This document shows positions 8,197 through 16,835 of a stretch of 32,396 nucleotides of DNA, one piece after another. How positions within the stretch are numbered: the first letter of the stretch is position 1; the number at the start of each line of letters is the position of its first letter. A program made the position numbers and the translations under genes. Under the pieces are notes generated by a model. It searched no databases. It saw only the letters and a program-made list of their open reading frames with translations, and was not told where the DNA came from. The DNA is from Halomonas sp. (lineage in GTDB: Bacteria; Pseudomonadota; Gammaproteobacteria; Pseudomonadales; Halomonadaceae): assembly GCF_007692655.1 (NCBI RefSeq), contig NZ_REBQ01000078.1, positions 1-32,396 of the forward strand. Reading direction: 5' to 3'.

Positions 8197-9027
8197 TTAC
8201 TGCCGGGTCTTTCTGAGCGATTGCGTTAAGCGGTCAAGCAGCATGGCCAGAATAACCACCGCAATCCCCGCTTCAAAGCCATCCCCTGGGCGTAGCCGCT
8301 GGATGGCGCGCCATACCTCACTGCCTAAGCCATCAGCGCCAATCATGGCCGCGATCACTACCATGGAGAGGGCGAGCATAATGGTTTGATTAATGCCCGC
8401 CATGACAGTGGGCAGTGACAGCGGAAGCTGGACTTTGAATAGTTTCTGGCCACGCGTGGCGCCGTAAGCGTCGGCGGCCTCAATGAGCTCCACCGGCACT
8501 TGGCGAATACCCAGCGTAGTAAAGCGAATCGCTGGTGGCATGGAGAAGATAACCGTCGCAAAAATGGCTGAGACCGAGCCAATGCCAAAAAATGGAATGG
8601 CGGGAATCAAATACACAAACGCTGGCATGGTCTGCATAAAATCGAGCACCGGCATAATCACTCGATAAAGCCGGTTAGAGAGAGCCGCAGTAATGCCGAC
8701 GGGGATGGCAATGACTACCGCCACCAGCGTTGCAAAAACCACCAGTGTCAGCGTTTCAATCATTGGGTCCCAAAGGCCCAGGTTCCATATCAACGCCAAG
8801 CCTGCCACTGAGCCGATGGCTAAGCGTGCCCCGGCTAGTTTCCAACATAGCAAGGTGATTAGCGCGAGTAACGCCCATTCGGGTAGCCACATTAAGCTGT
8901 CGTTTAAGACATCAATGCCGGTTTGTGTAAAGCGGGAAATGCCACGGGTTACCAACGAGTATTCGCTGGTTAGCCAGTCCAGGCCGCTTTCGATCCAATT
9001 ACCCAGCGGGATACGTGGGATATCCAT
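8197..9027 (-). CDS. proW: Glycine betaine ABC transporter permease
   Basis: A 276-residue inner-membrane permease. After an N-terminal amphipathic segment and a first helix pair there is a binding-protein-dependent permease core with the EAA coupling loop EAADAYGATRGQKLFKVQLP, which contacts the ATPase. It is shorter at the N-terminus than E. coli ProW but normal for the wider family. The ATG shares one base with the stop of proV (TAATG), so the two are translationally coupled. Substrate specificity for betaine or proline-betaine is inferred from the ProV and ProX neighbours. Confidence 0.93.
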   Translation of the reverse strand: MDIPRIPLGNWIESGLDWLTSEYSLVTRGISRFTQTGIDVLNDSLMWLPEWALLALITLLCWKLAGARLAIGSVAGLALIWNLGLWDPMIETLTLVVFATLVAVVIAIPVGITAALSNRLYRVIMPVLDFMQTMPAFVYLIPAIPFFGIGSVSAIFATVIFSMPPAIRFTTLGIRQVPVELIEAADAYGATRGQKLFKVQLPLSLPTVMAGINQTIMLALSMVVIAAMIGADGLGSEVWRAIQRLRPGDGFEAGIAVVILAMLLDRLTQSLRKTRQ

Positions 9028-10244
9028 TACTGTTCTCCTGCGCGAGCCAGTTCATCCAATACTGCACCTTTTACAACGACGCCAAGCAGACGCTGCTCTT
9101 CATCAATCACGGCGATGGGGAAGCTCTTATCGCTAAACATGGCAAACAGGTTATGCAGGGGCTCGTCGGGAGGAACTTTGCGAAAATCTTGGGTTAAATG
9201 GGCAATAATGGTGTCGGCACCCTCTTCAATCGCCCGGCTGGCTGCATCGGCTTCAAGCAAGCCAAGTAACCGGCGGTCGCGGTCGGTAACATAGATCGAG
9301 TCAATACTGTGATCACTCATGCGGCGCAGAGCAGTGCGTGGCCCATCACTATCTCGTGCGGTGGAACGTAACGGCCGCATAGCACTTTCAGCGGTTAAAA
9401 TTCGCGCCCGGTCCACGCCTTCTATAAAGCGCCGGACGTAATCGTCTGCTGGCTGGGTGAGAATTTCTTCGGGAGTGCCAATCTGTACGATTTCACCGTC
9501 TTTGAGCAGCACGATACGATCGCCAATATTCAGCGCTTCATCTAGATCGTGAGTAATAAAGACCGTGGTTTTCTGCATTTTGGACTGCAGTTGCAAAAGC
9601 TCCTGCTGCATATCTTTACGAATTAACGGATCCAGCGCAGAAAAGGCCTCGTCCATTAACAACACCGTGGCATCGTTGGCCAAAGCACGGGCCAACCCAA
9701 CGCGTTGCTGCATACCCCCAGAGAGCTGATTAGGATAAGCATCTTCCCAGCCCTCTAGACCAACCTGCTTTAATGAATTGTGGGCAATTTTGTAGCGCTC
9801 GTTTTTCTCCACGCCGCGAATTTCCAGCCCAAACTCAGCGTTCTGCTGCACGGTTCGGTGAGGGAACAGCGCGAAATTCTGAAATACCATGGAAAAGTGG
9901 CGGCGACGACACTCGAGTAACGCTCTGTCGTTGAGTTTGGGAATGTTTTCTCCGTCGATGATGATCTCACCTTCGGAGGTTTCTATGAGGCGGTTGAGGC
10001 AACGTATTAACGTCGATTTGCCTGATCCCGACAGCCCCATAATCACCAACAGCTCGCCTTCGTAAACATCAAAGGAGATGTTGGAGAGGCCTAGCGTTTG
10101 ACCAGTCTTCTCAAGAATATCTGAGCGTTTCATGCCTTGATTACGCAGCTCAAGGGCTTTTTGCGGATGCTTGCCAAAGACTTTACTTAAGCCACGCACC
10201 TTTATTTTGACGGGTCGTGAGTCGTCCATCGGTGATTCGTCCAT
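9027..10244 (-). CDS. proV: Glycine betaine ABC transporter ATPase with CBS domains
   Basis: A 405-residue ATPase of the ProV/OpuAA type. Walker A GLSGSGKS is at 70-77, the signature LSGGMQQR at about 174-181, and Walker B LLMDE at 195-199. The family-typical N-terminal insertion (KALELRNQGMKRSDILEKTG) precedes the nucleotide fold. The C-terminal third (about 280-400) is a CBS pair, which in OpuA-type transporters senses ionic strength. It is the first gene of the operon; the ATG at 10244 has AAAGG about eight bases upstream, with a second in-frame ATG shortly after. A good sigma-70 promoter lies about 200 bp upstream, leaving a long leader. Confidence 0.95.
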   Translation of the reverse strand: MDESPMDDSRPVKIKVRGLSKVFGKHPQKALELRNQGMKRSDILEKTGQTLGLSNISFDVYEGELLVIMGLSGSGKSTLIRCLNRLIETSEGEIIIDGENIPKLNDRALLECRRRHFSMVFQNFALFPHRTVQQNAEFGLEIRGVEKNERYKIAHNSLKQVGLEGWEDAYPNQLSGGMQQRVGLARALANDATVLLMDEAFSALDPLIRKDMQQELLQLQSKMQKTTVFITHDLDEALNIGDRIVLLKDGEIVQIGTPEEILTQPADDYVRRFIEGVDRARILTAESAMRPLRSTARDSDGPRTALRRMSDHSIDSIYVTDRDRRLLGLLEADAASRAIEEGADTIIAHLTQDFRKVPPDEPLHNLFAMFSDKSFPIAVIDEEQRLLGVVVKGAVLDELARAGEQ

Positions 10245-10705
10245 CGATAGTGCCTTTGTTTGTTAAAACGTGTTTATCAAAACGTATCGAGCAGAATGAT
10301 TGGTTGAGCAGTGTGGTCTCGTGTCGTTACTCCGAGTAAGCCGACAAGCGGTATGTGAGTGGTGAAAACGACGCAATTACGAAAGGGCACAGGGCTATTC
10401 ATAAATAAAAATCTACAGTGAATAGGCCGTTTTATTAAAAAATATTATACATATTGGAAGCTAGTGTGTCACAACGGCCCGTTGATTGAGATGAATAACG
10501 CCACATGTGTCATTTTTTACCCACTGGCGTTATTGGAAAGAGCACTTGAATTGCAGATTTATTTTTATATAAGTTCATGTTTTTAAATATTATTATTGTT
10601 CTTAATCTGTCTTGGCATAATAAGTGTATGTAAGTGGTTATGTAAATTAATGAAATTGCTGTTTGTTAAGCAGCAAGTTCAAGCAGCAAATCGGAGGTGG
10701 CAATT
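10245..10705. other. Divergent intergenic region, proV / lipoprotein
   Basis: About 460 bp without a gene. It holds the proV promoter and its long leader, and an AT-rich stretch (about 10560-10670) that should contain the promoter of the lipoprotein gene at 10706; a CATAAT at 10616-10621 is a possible -10 but lacks a well-spaced -35. The lipoprotein's ribosome site GGAGG lies at 10693-10697. I see no convincing RNA gene or small reading frame. Confidence 0.6.
10444..10472 (-). promoter_or_regulatory. Sigma-70 promoter of proVWX
   Basis: On the minus strand a -35 box GTGACA (10472-10467) is separated by exactly 17 bases from a perfect -10 box TATAAT (10449-10444). Transcription should start near 10437, leaving a leader of about 190 bases before proV. 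Confidence 0.72.
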
Positions 10706-11104
10706 ATGGATAAACACGATCATATGATGAGCGAACAACGTAACGCAGAGAGCCAAGGCAACAAGCGTTCTCGCTTGCTAACATTTTTTATGATGGCAAC
10801 CGCTGCAAGTGTCATTGTTCTTGCCGGTTGTGGTGATAATGAGGAAGTTGCACCGCCTGCCGAAGATACCGCGCCATTAGAGCAAGAGCCTGGTGCTGAG
10901 CCTGCTCCGGGCATGGATGAGGATCCTGCGATGGGACAAGACCCAGCGATGGAGCAAGATCCTGGGCTAGAAGATGATCAAGGCGCGATGCCAGACGACA
11001 CTATGGATGAGCCCATGGATCCAGAAGACGAGGCCGGTTTTGGAGAAGGCACGGATCCAATGCCAGGTGCTGATGAAGACGATGAAGAAACTACCGTTAA
11101 CTAA
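10706..11104 (+). CDS. Small acidic lipoprotein
   Basis: A 132-residue protein with a long basic N-region, a hydrophobic stretch and a clear lipobox LAGC with the acylated cysteine at C42. The mature part is almost entirely Asp, Glu, Pro, Met, Gly and Ala, with short irregular repeats of the type DPAMGQDPAMEQDPG, and looks disordered. It is predicted to be anchored in the outer or inner membrane leaflet facing the periplasm; Asp follows the +2 Gly, not a clear retention signal. The frame opens at a GTG at 10697, but the ATG at 10706 sits eight bases after GGAGG and is the start. It resembles in style the shorter lipoprotein 300 bp downstream. No function is assignable. Confidence 0.8.
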   Translation: MDKHDHMMSEQRNAESQGNKRSRLLTFFMMATAASVIVLAGCGDNEEVAPPAEDTAPLEQEPGAEPAPGMDEDPAMGQDPAMEQDPGLEDDQGAMPDDTMDEPMDPEDEAGFGEGTDPMPGADEDDEETTVN

Positions 11105-11408
11105 TTGCCAGTTTCAGTGATTAGTAAGTACCGCTCCCTACGATGATAATTCGTTTCAGCTGTTTGTTCCCTGCGGCTGCTCCACACGATTTATCATCCT
11201 TTTGCCCCCGCGCCCGCGGGGGTTTTTTTATACTGGTCAGGTTTGGTTGACGTTTTACCATTGACGTTTCAGCGAAAGCTGCTTTGAAATACTGGGCTAA
11301 GCTACTAACTTTAAAAGTGAAGTCTTTAAAAGTGACGTTGAATCGAGGCTGCTACTGCGAGCGGCTACCGCAAGTAGTGGCATGTAAATCCAAAGGAAGG
11401 AGAATGGC
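11105..11408 (+). other. Intergenic region between the two lipoprotein genes
   Basis: About 300 bp holding the terminator at 11205-11229, two TTGACG boxes (about 11243-11272) that could serve as -35 elements without a clear -10, and a direct repeat of CTTTAAAAGTGA at 11309-11320 and 11324-11335 (15-bp period). The ribosome site AAGGAG for the second lipoprotein is at 11397-11402. Confidence 0.6.
11205..11229 (+). terminator. Terminator after the acidic lipoprotein gene
   Basis: An all-G:C hairpin (CCCCCGCG / CGCGGGGG, 11205-11222) followed by T7 at 11223-11229, a textbook intrinsic terminator on the plus strand. Confidence 0.92.
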
Positions 11409-11612
11409 ATGAAGCTTATCAATCTAGACGCACGTATTAAGGCGCTGATATTGAGCGCAATGATAGCGTTGAGTGGTTTGGCCCTAGCAGGTTGCGGCGA
11501 CGAAGTGGAGCCGACAGGCTCTCCAGAGCCCGACACTGAAGAACCAATGAGCCAGGGGCCAATGTCAGACGAGGGCAGAGCCACTGATGAGACCCTGGAT
11601 GATGATCTTTAA
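11409..11612 (+). CDS. Very small acidic lipoprotein
   Basis: A 67-residue protein: about 28 residues of signal peptide ending in the lipobox LALAGC (C29), then a 38-residue acidic tail ending in TLDDDL. The cysteine context (LAGCGDE) matches that of the larger lipoprotein upstream (LAGCGDN), suggesting they are distant paralogues or simply share a lipoprotein style. AAGGAG lies six bases before the ATG. It converges on the response-regulator gene across a 65-bp gap. Function is unknown; a cell-envelope or stress role is possible but unsupported. Confidence 0.75.
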   Translation: MKLINLDARIKALILSAMIALSGLALAGCGDEVEPTGSPEPDTEEPMSQGPMSDEGRATDETLDDDL

Positions 11613-11633
11613 GTACTAAAATGGCGTTGCTTG

Positions 11634-11670
11634 ACCCAAAAAGATAAGGCTAGGCAACGAATGCCTAGCC
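11634..11670 (-). terminator. Terminator of the two-component operon
   Basis: A perfect 9-bp hairpin (GGCTAGGCA at 11648-11656, TGCCTAGCC at 11662-11670, loop of five). On the minus strand it is followed by TTATCTTTTT, so it ends transcription from the response-regulator gene. The plus-strand side has no T-run. Confidence 0.75.
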
Positions 11671-11677
11671 GTGAGGG

Positions 11678-13099
11678 TCATGGTTGCTCGTCGTTATCTT
11701 CAAGCCGACGGTACAGCGTACGGCGAGCAATCCCCAGTACTTCAGCCGTTCGCCGCTTATTCCCTCCTGTTGCCTCTAACACTTTATTAATATAGCGTTT
11801 TTCAACTTCTTCCAAGCTTGGCCAGCGAACAGGTGTGGGCGCAGGCATTTGGTTAGCTGCGAGCACTTCTCCGCTCAGTGTAGGTGTCAGGGTGGTGCCG
11901 GTTTCCAGCATTGCTTGCTCACGCAATCGCTCAGGTAAGTCTTTGTGACTGAGTGACCCATCTTCGCTTAGGGTCACCGCGCGCATGATCGCGTTTTCCA
12001 GTTCGCGAACGTTGCCAGGGTAAGTGTAATTAAGCAGGCTATTGAGCGCGTCGGGCTCAATTTGTTCTATCTGCTTACCCTGTGATTCAGCGTGCTTGTC
12101 AATAAGCGCAAATACCAGATGCTCAATATCGGTACCGCGCTCGCGCAGCGGGGGGATGCGCAGTGAAAACGTTTCCAGACGGTAAAATAAATCGCTACGA
12201 AAGTTTTCTTGCTCGATCTCTTTTTCCAAATTGCGATGGGTGGCGGCAATAATACGGACATCAACAGGTTCTTCACGCTCCCCGCCTACTGGGCGTACGG
12301 TCTTTTCCTGTAGTGCCCGCAGTAGTTTGGCCTGAAGATTGATCGGCATCTCACCAATTTCATCTAAAAATAAGCTACCACCCTGTGCGCTATGAAAGAG
12401 TCCTTTGCGTGCCTCGCTAGCGCCTGTAAAGGCGCCTTTAACATGGCCAAAAAATTCACTTTCCATCAAGTCAGCAGGGATGCTGGCGCAGTTAACCGGC
12501 ACAAAGGGCTGGTCATGGCGCGGGCTTTCCTGGTGGATGGCGCGCGCCAAGAGCTCTTTACCGGTACCGCTTTCACCCAGTATCAGAATAGGGGCATCGC
12601 TTTTTGCTAAACGCGACGCATCGTGAAATAGCGCCTGCATGACATGGCTTTTCCCTACAATGCCATGGAAATGGCTAACATCGGTGTCATGGGTTATCGC
12701 TAAGCGTTGGCGTTCCAGTACGCGAAACACCGCCTCACGAATGGCATCCAGGTCTAGCGGCTTCGTTAAGAAGTCGTCAGCACCAAGCTTTAACGCCTCG
12801 ACTGCCTGGTCGATAGTGCCAAAGGCGGTAATGACGATAATGCCAAGCTCACTGCCTGCTTGACGTAACTGCTGCAGCAACTGGATCCCCGTCATGCCCG
12901 GTAAACGTACATCGGTAATCACCAGTGAAACTGACGTATGGCTGAGTAAAGCCATGCCTTCTTCAGCGCTTGATACTCCCAGTGTTGCGTAGCCTGCATC
13001 CTGCAGTTCTTCTTCTAATAACTCACGTATAGCGGCGTCATCTTCCACCACCAATAAAGGTAAAAGGGGGTCCTGATGGGTCACGAACGTTGTCCTCAC
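11678..13099 (-). CDS. NtrC-family sigma-54-dependent response regulator
   Basis: A 473-residue three-domain activator. The receiver domain (about 12-130) has D63 in ITDVRLPG as the phosphorylation site, TAF and TKP switch residues. The AAA+ domain has Walker A GESGTGK (175-181), the sigma-54-contacting GAFTGA loop (222-227) and Walker B LFLDEIGE. The C-terminal Fis-type helix-turn-helix (GGNKRRTAEVLGIARRTLYRRL) binds enhancer sites. All elements needed to activate sigma-54 RNA polymerase are intact. The start is GTG, overlapping the kinase stop by four bases (GTGA), so it is translated by coupling; no separate ribosome site is obvious. Targets are unknown, and I found no convincing sigma-54 promoter (TGGCAC-N5-TTGC) nearby. 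Confidence 0.94.
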   Translation of the reverse strand: MRTTFVTHQDPLLPLLVVEDDAAIRELLEEELQDAGYATLGVSSAEEGMALLSHTSVSLVITDVRLPGMTGIQLLQQLRQAGSELGIIVITAFGTIDQAVEALKLGADDFLTKPLDLDAIREAVFRVLERQRLAITHDTDVSHFHGIVGKSHVMQALFHDASRLAKSDAPILILGESGTGKELLARAIHQESPRHDQPFVPVNCASIPADLMESEFFGHVKGAFTGASEARKGLFHSAQGGSLFLDEIGEMPINLQAKLLRALQEKTVRPVGGEREEPVDVRIIAATHRNLEKEIEQENFRSDLFYRLETFSLRIPPLRERGTDIEHLVFALIDKHAESQGKQIEQIEPDALNSLLNYTYPGNVRELENAIMRAVTLSEDGSLSHKDLPERLREQAMLETGTTLTPTLSGEVLAANQMPAPTPVRWPSLEEVEKRYINKVLEATGGNKRRTAEVLGIARRTLYRRLEDNDEQP

Positions 13100-14541
13100 G
13101 CGGATGCGGTTTCACTAACGGGTAGCGTAATTTCAAATCCAGCGCCGCCTAGGGCGCTGTCAAACACGCCGATCGTACCGCCGTGGTCGTTAATAATGCG
13201 ATGTACCATCGAAAGTCCCAATCCACTGCCTTGACCTACCGGTTTAGTGGTAAAAAAGGGATCGAATACTTTTTGATGATGAGATTTGGGAATGCCCGGG
13301 CCATCATCTTCAACCCACACTATCAATTCATGTTCTTGCTGCTGAGCACTTACCCGTATGCGTGTCACCTCTGAGGCCTGAGCCGCATTGCGTAGCAAAT
13401 TGGTAAGCACCTGGACAATTTGCTGACCGTTGGCGAGTAAATTGGGTGTCGGTGACGGTAATTCAATGTCTAGACGAATATTGCGTGGTTCTAACTGCTC
13501 TTCAACCAGGTCGCTAGCGCTGATAACAAGCTGATCAAGCGCCTGTTGGCCTTTTTCTACATTGTGTTGACGGCCCAACTCCATTAACTGACGAACAATC
13601 TCGACGATTCGTTCAACTTCACCGCGAATTCGACCTAACCGAGCACGCTCATCGTCGCCTATCACATTCAGGCGAGCCAAGCGCTGGGCTTGGCCATTAA
13701 TAACGGTTAGCGGTGCGCCTATTTCGTGAGCAACGCCAGCCGCTAGTACGCCTAGCTCCGCTAATTTTTTTGACTTGCGCAGACGTTTTTCCAGCTCAAT
13801 TTCGCGTCGCTGACGATCTTCGATATCGCGATCTTTCTCCGCCATCGCATCCAGCATGCCATTTAGCCCCGAGGCCAGGCGGCGGTACTCAGTAGGGCCA
13901 TTTTCAGCAGCGCGCTGGCTACGATCACCGTCTTCAACGAGCAGCATCACGTGCAGCAAGCGGTTAAGTGGGCGCTCAATAAAGCGCCGGAAGCCCCACC
14001 AAATACTAAACACAATCCCCGCAGCGCCAACGACAAATACCAACACAGCCACAATGCTAATAAAGCCTGTGTAATTCTCAATGCCGGTATTAAGACGGTT
14101 AACCTGCAGCACACCGTACACAGTGCCATCTTGTGAGCGTAGAGGTGTCAACGCTGAGTAGTAGTTCCAGCCATCGTGCTGACGATAATTGCTATACATA
14201 TCGTCTCGCTCAATGACCTGTTGAATCTCATCACGGCTGAAAATGTCTTTGCCGAGGCCCAGTCCGTAAATGTCTCGCCCATTAGTATCAAAGACATAGG
14301 CACCATAAATTCGGTGGAATGAGAAGGCAGACTGCAGTGCCTCCTCAAGCGGTGTATCGCTATCTGGCGTGAGCGCATAGCTAAGTGAAGTGCTTAGCGC
14401 GCGAGTAATGATTTCCACTTCCGTTTGCAGTTTAGAGCGAACGTTATCTTCAAGCGATTTGATTGCGACTAAGCTGAACACCACCAGAATGACGAAAAGC
14501 GGTACGATCACCGTTAAAATGATTAAATTGCGTAGTCGCAT
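13096..14541 (-). CDS. Membrane sensor histidine kinase
   Basis: A 481-residue kinase paired with the downstream NtrC-type regulator. Two membrane helices (about 5-27 and 160-182) bracket a periplasmic sensor of about 130 residues with a PAS/Cache-like look (AYVFDTNGRDIYG, later GTVYGVLQVNRL). HAMP and a short coiled coil follow, then the H-box GVAHEIGAPL with phospho-acceptor H272, N-box NLLRNAAQ (N385), and the ATP lid motifs DDGPGIP and GQGSGLGLS. The HEIGAPL form of the H-box is typical of NtrB/DctB-like kinases. The signal is unknown. It lies 50 bp behind the aldose dehydrogenase gene on the same strand, so a shared transcript and a sugar-related signal are possible but unproven. Confidence 0.93.
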   Translation of the reverse strand: MRLRNLIILTVIVPLFVILVVFSLVAIKSLEDNVRSKLQTEVEIITRALSTSLSYALTPDSDTPLEEALQSAFSFHRIYGAYVFDTNGRDIYGLGLGKDIFSRDEIQQVIERDDMYSNYRQHDGWNYYSALTPLRSQDGTVYGVLQVNRLNTGIENYTGFISIVAVLVFVVGAAGIVFSIWWGFRRFIERPLNRLLHVMLLVEDGDRSQRAAENGPTEYRRLASGLNGMLDAMAEKDRDIEDRQRREIELEKRLRKSKKLAELGVLAAGVAHEIGAPLTVINGQAQRLARLNVIGDDERARLGRIRGEVERIVEIVRQLMELGRQHNVEKGQQALDQLVISASDLVEEQLEPRNIRLDIELPSPTPNLLANGQQIVQVLTNLLRNAAQASEVTRIRVSAQQQEHELIVWVEDDGPGIPKSHHQKVFDPFFTTKPVGQGSGLGLSMVHRIINDHGGTIGVFDSALGGAGFEITLPVSETASA

Positions 14542-14591
14542 GCTGCATCCATGGTGGTGTTAATATAGATATTCATCAGTAAGTTAAGTGT

Positions 14592-15770
14592 TTACTGGTC
14601 TGCCGGACGAAGGCGATAAAGCCCGCCTTGTGCTGCGTCCGTGACGAGATAAATGGCACCGTCAGGCCCTTGGCGAACATCCCGGATACGGCCTACTTCG
14701 CCTTCAAGAATAAGCTCTTCTTCGGCGACACTGCCATCCTCCAAGCGTAGGCGAAGCAGCGTCTCACTGGCCAATCCGCCCACCAGTAGATTGCCCTCCC
14801 AATCAGCGAAGGCATCACTAGTGACTTCGGCAATGCCTGCCGGAGCGAAACGGCCTTCAAACACATAAACTGGGTCGATCATGCCGGGTAAAGACTCTTC
14901 ACCAATAGGCTCATTGGTGGCATAGTCATTGCCCTGGCTAACATCGGGCCAGCCGTAGTTATTGCCTGCTTCAATATGGTTAACTTCATCACCGGTGCGC
15001 GGCCCATGCTCCGATGCCCAGGCTTCACCATTACGTAATACGGTCATTCCCTGAATGTTGCGATTACCCATGGTGTAAATTTCATCAAGGGTATCTGCAT
15101 CGTCCACAAAGGGATTGTCATCAGGCACACCGCCCGTGGCCGTTAGGCGCAATGTAGTGCCCGCATGGTCGTCACTATCTTGAGCACGTGGTGGCTCGCT
15201 ACCACGATCACCGACGCTCATTAATAGCGTACCGTCAGGTAGCCATGCGATGCGTGAACCATAATGGCGGCCGGGGCCGGAGGCGCGATCTTGCTCGAAC
15301 AAGTGTTCAACATCCCCCAGCTCGTCACCTTGCCATTTTGCCCGTGACAGGGCCGTTCGGCTGTTATTGCCGTCGGGCTTGCTCCAGGTAAAGTAAATCC
15401 AGTCGTTATCTCCACCGCCGTTGTCGCCTTCAAAATCGGGGTGCAATACAACATCTAATAGCCCACCTTGACCGTGGTGATTAACGTCGGGCATACCTTC
15501 CAAGACGCTTGATTCACCACTTTCAGGGTCGATAAGGTTTAGTTGCCCGTTACGTTCGCTGACGAGGTAGCGCCCATCGGGAAGGAACGCCACGGCCCAG
15601 GGGTTTTCCAGTCCATCTGCGACGCGTTCAATTGAAAACGTCAGGTGTTCACTCTCAATTGCCTCATGGGTTACCTCAGCCTGAGCGCTGTTTAATGCGC
15701 TGAACAGGAGTAGCCCTGACGCAGCAGGCACAAACCAGCGTGTAGGTGGCAAAGCAGTCGTGATTGGCAT
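14592..15770 (-). CDS. PQQ-dependent aldose sugar dehydrogenase (YliI/Asd-like)
   Basis: A 392-residue periplasmic six-bladed beta-propeller of the soluble glucose/sorbosone dehydrogenase family. It has a signal peptide ending near AQA, then the family landmarks LENPWAVAFLPDGRYLVSERNG, GQGGLLDVVLHPDF, RHYGSRIAW, GNRNIQGM, ASEHGPRTGDEVN, NYGWP and the late GRIRDVRQGPDG. It should oxidise aldoses in the periplasm with pyrroloquinoline quinone; no PQQ synthesis genes are in view. The start ATG has AGAGGG six bases upstream. It is flanked on the same strand by the AEC permease (112 bp upstream) and the kinase gene (50 bp downstream). Confidence 0.9.
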   Translation of the reverse strand: MPITTALPPTRWFVPAASGLLLFSALNSAQAEVTHEAIESEHLTFSIERVADGLENPWAVAFLPDGRYLVSERNGQLNLIDPESGESSVLEGMPDVNHHGQGGLLDVVLHPDFEGDNGGGDNDWIYFTWSKPDGNNSRTALSRAKWQGDELGDVEHLFEQDRASGPGRHYGSRIAWLPDGTLLMSVGDRGSEPPRAQDSDDHAGTTLRLTATGGVPDDNPFVDDADTLDEIYTMGNRNIQGMTVLRNGEAWASEHGPRTGDEVNHIEAGNNYGWPDVSQGNDYATNEPIGEESLPGMIDPVYVFEGRFAPAGIAEVTSDAFADWEGNLLVGGLASETLLRLRLEDGSVAEEELILEGEVGRIRDVRQGPDGAIYLVTDAAQGGLYRLRPADQ

Positions 15771-15882
15771 CTTAAGCCCTCTAATTTTGATGGCGGATTA
15801 CTAAAACGACGTGATATTGAAAAACAGTATAGTGAGTCTAGCAGTGACTCGATCCACGCGTTTGGGTTCCACCTAAGTGCAC

Positions 15883-16758
15883 TTAAATTAGTAAAGCCAA
15901 TAGGACGGGTAGGTAAAACAGTGCCAATAACGTTGAGCAAAATACTAGGCTTGCCACATAGGCAGGCTCGCGCTGAGCACGCTGGGCGAATAGATAATTG
16001 AAGACGGCTACCGGCATGCACATCTGCACAACTAAGATACTTTGAGCCACGGGAGGTAACCCAACCCAGCCAGCAATAAACCAAGCAGCCACAGCGGCGA
16101 GGGGGATTCGTACCAGACTGAACCCAATTCCCGAGCGCAGGTTTTTTACCTGAATACTGGCGAGTGACACCCCCAGGGTAATCAGCATTAACGGTACCGT
16201 GAAACCGGACATTAGATCGACCGTATTTGCTAACCACGGGGGGAGGGCGGTGTCCGTCAATAGCAGCGCTACAGCAATCAGGATAGCGTAAACGGTGGGC
16301 GTTTTAACAAGTGTTTTGAGCGGGTTGCCCTGGCTATTAAGTGCTGCGCCCAGGGTAAACTGAAACAGTGAGACGGTTACCATCACGGTGATGCCGTAGG
16401 CAAACCCTGCGCTGCCAAAGGCATAAAGCACCACCGGCAATCCCATATTGCCAGTATTGGGGTACATCATAGGGGCAATCAGTACCCGCCAATTACGGCG
16501 TAATAATTTAGCCACTAAGAACGTTGAAGCCCCCATGGTGATGATCACCAGCGCTGCCGCTAGCATCGTTTGCCCAAAGGTTGCTGCATCGATATCAGCC
16601 CCGGCCAAAGATGCCAGCACCAAGGCAGGGGTACCGATGTTAAATACTAAGCGAGTAATGAAATCAACGGGGTATGGGTGGCCCAAGCGCACCCAGGTGT
16701 AGCCCAGTCCTGCTCCGGCCAGTACGGGCGCCATAATGGCAAAAAGTTCAGCAAGCAT
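15883..16758 (-). CDS. AEC-family permease (auxin efflux carrier type)
   Basis: A 291-residue inner-membrane protein with about ten helices. The N-terminal half shows FNIGTPALVLASLAG and the conserved unwound-helix motif YPNTGNMGLPV; the C-terminal half has MSGFTVPLMLITLGVSL and QMCMPVAVFNYLFA, all characteristic of the Mem_trans/AEC family. Bacterial members move small organic acids such as malate or malonate; the substrate cannot be read here. AAGGA precedes the ATG by seven bases. It follows the LysR regulator by 77 bp on the same strand, so that regulator may control it. Confidence 0.9.
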   Translation of the reverse strand: MLAELFAIMAPVLAGAGLGYTWVRLGHPYPVDFITRLVFNIGTPALVLASLAGADIDAATFGQTMLAAALVIITMGASTFLVAKLLRRNWRVLIAPMMYPNTGNMGLPVVLYAFGSAGFAYGITVMVTVSLFQFTLGAALNSQGNPLKTLVKTPTVYAILIAVALLLTDTALPPWLANTVDLMSGFTVPLMLITLGVSLASIQVKNLRSGIGFSLVRIPLAAVAAWFIAGWVGLPPVAQSILVVQMCMPVAVFNYLFAQRAQREPAYVASLVFCSTLLALFYLPVLLALLI

Positions 16759-16835
16759 CCTGTTGTCCTTGGCGGGTCAGTCCGGCTATTGTCGTTAATA
16801 AGCGGGCTAACTGGCAAGGTGAATGCTTTATTAAG

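Noticed and set aside
10500..11408. Sigma-54 promoters for the lipoprotein genes
   Set aside because: Several GG/GC pairs were inspected, but none has the required TGGCAC-N5-TTGC spacing.
15692..16237. 181-residue minus-strand frame overlapping the AEC and dehydrogenase genes
   Set aside because: It lies in another frame across two well-supported genes; the translation has no domain and an implausible composition.
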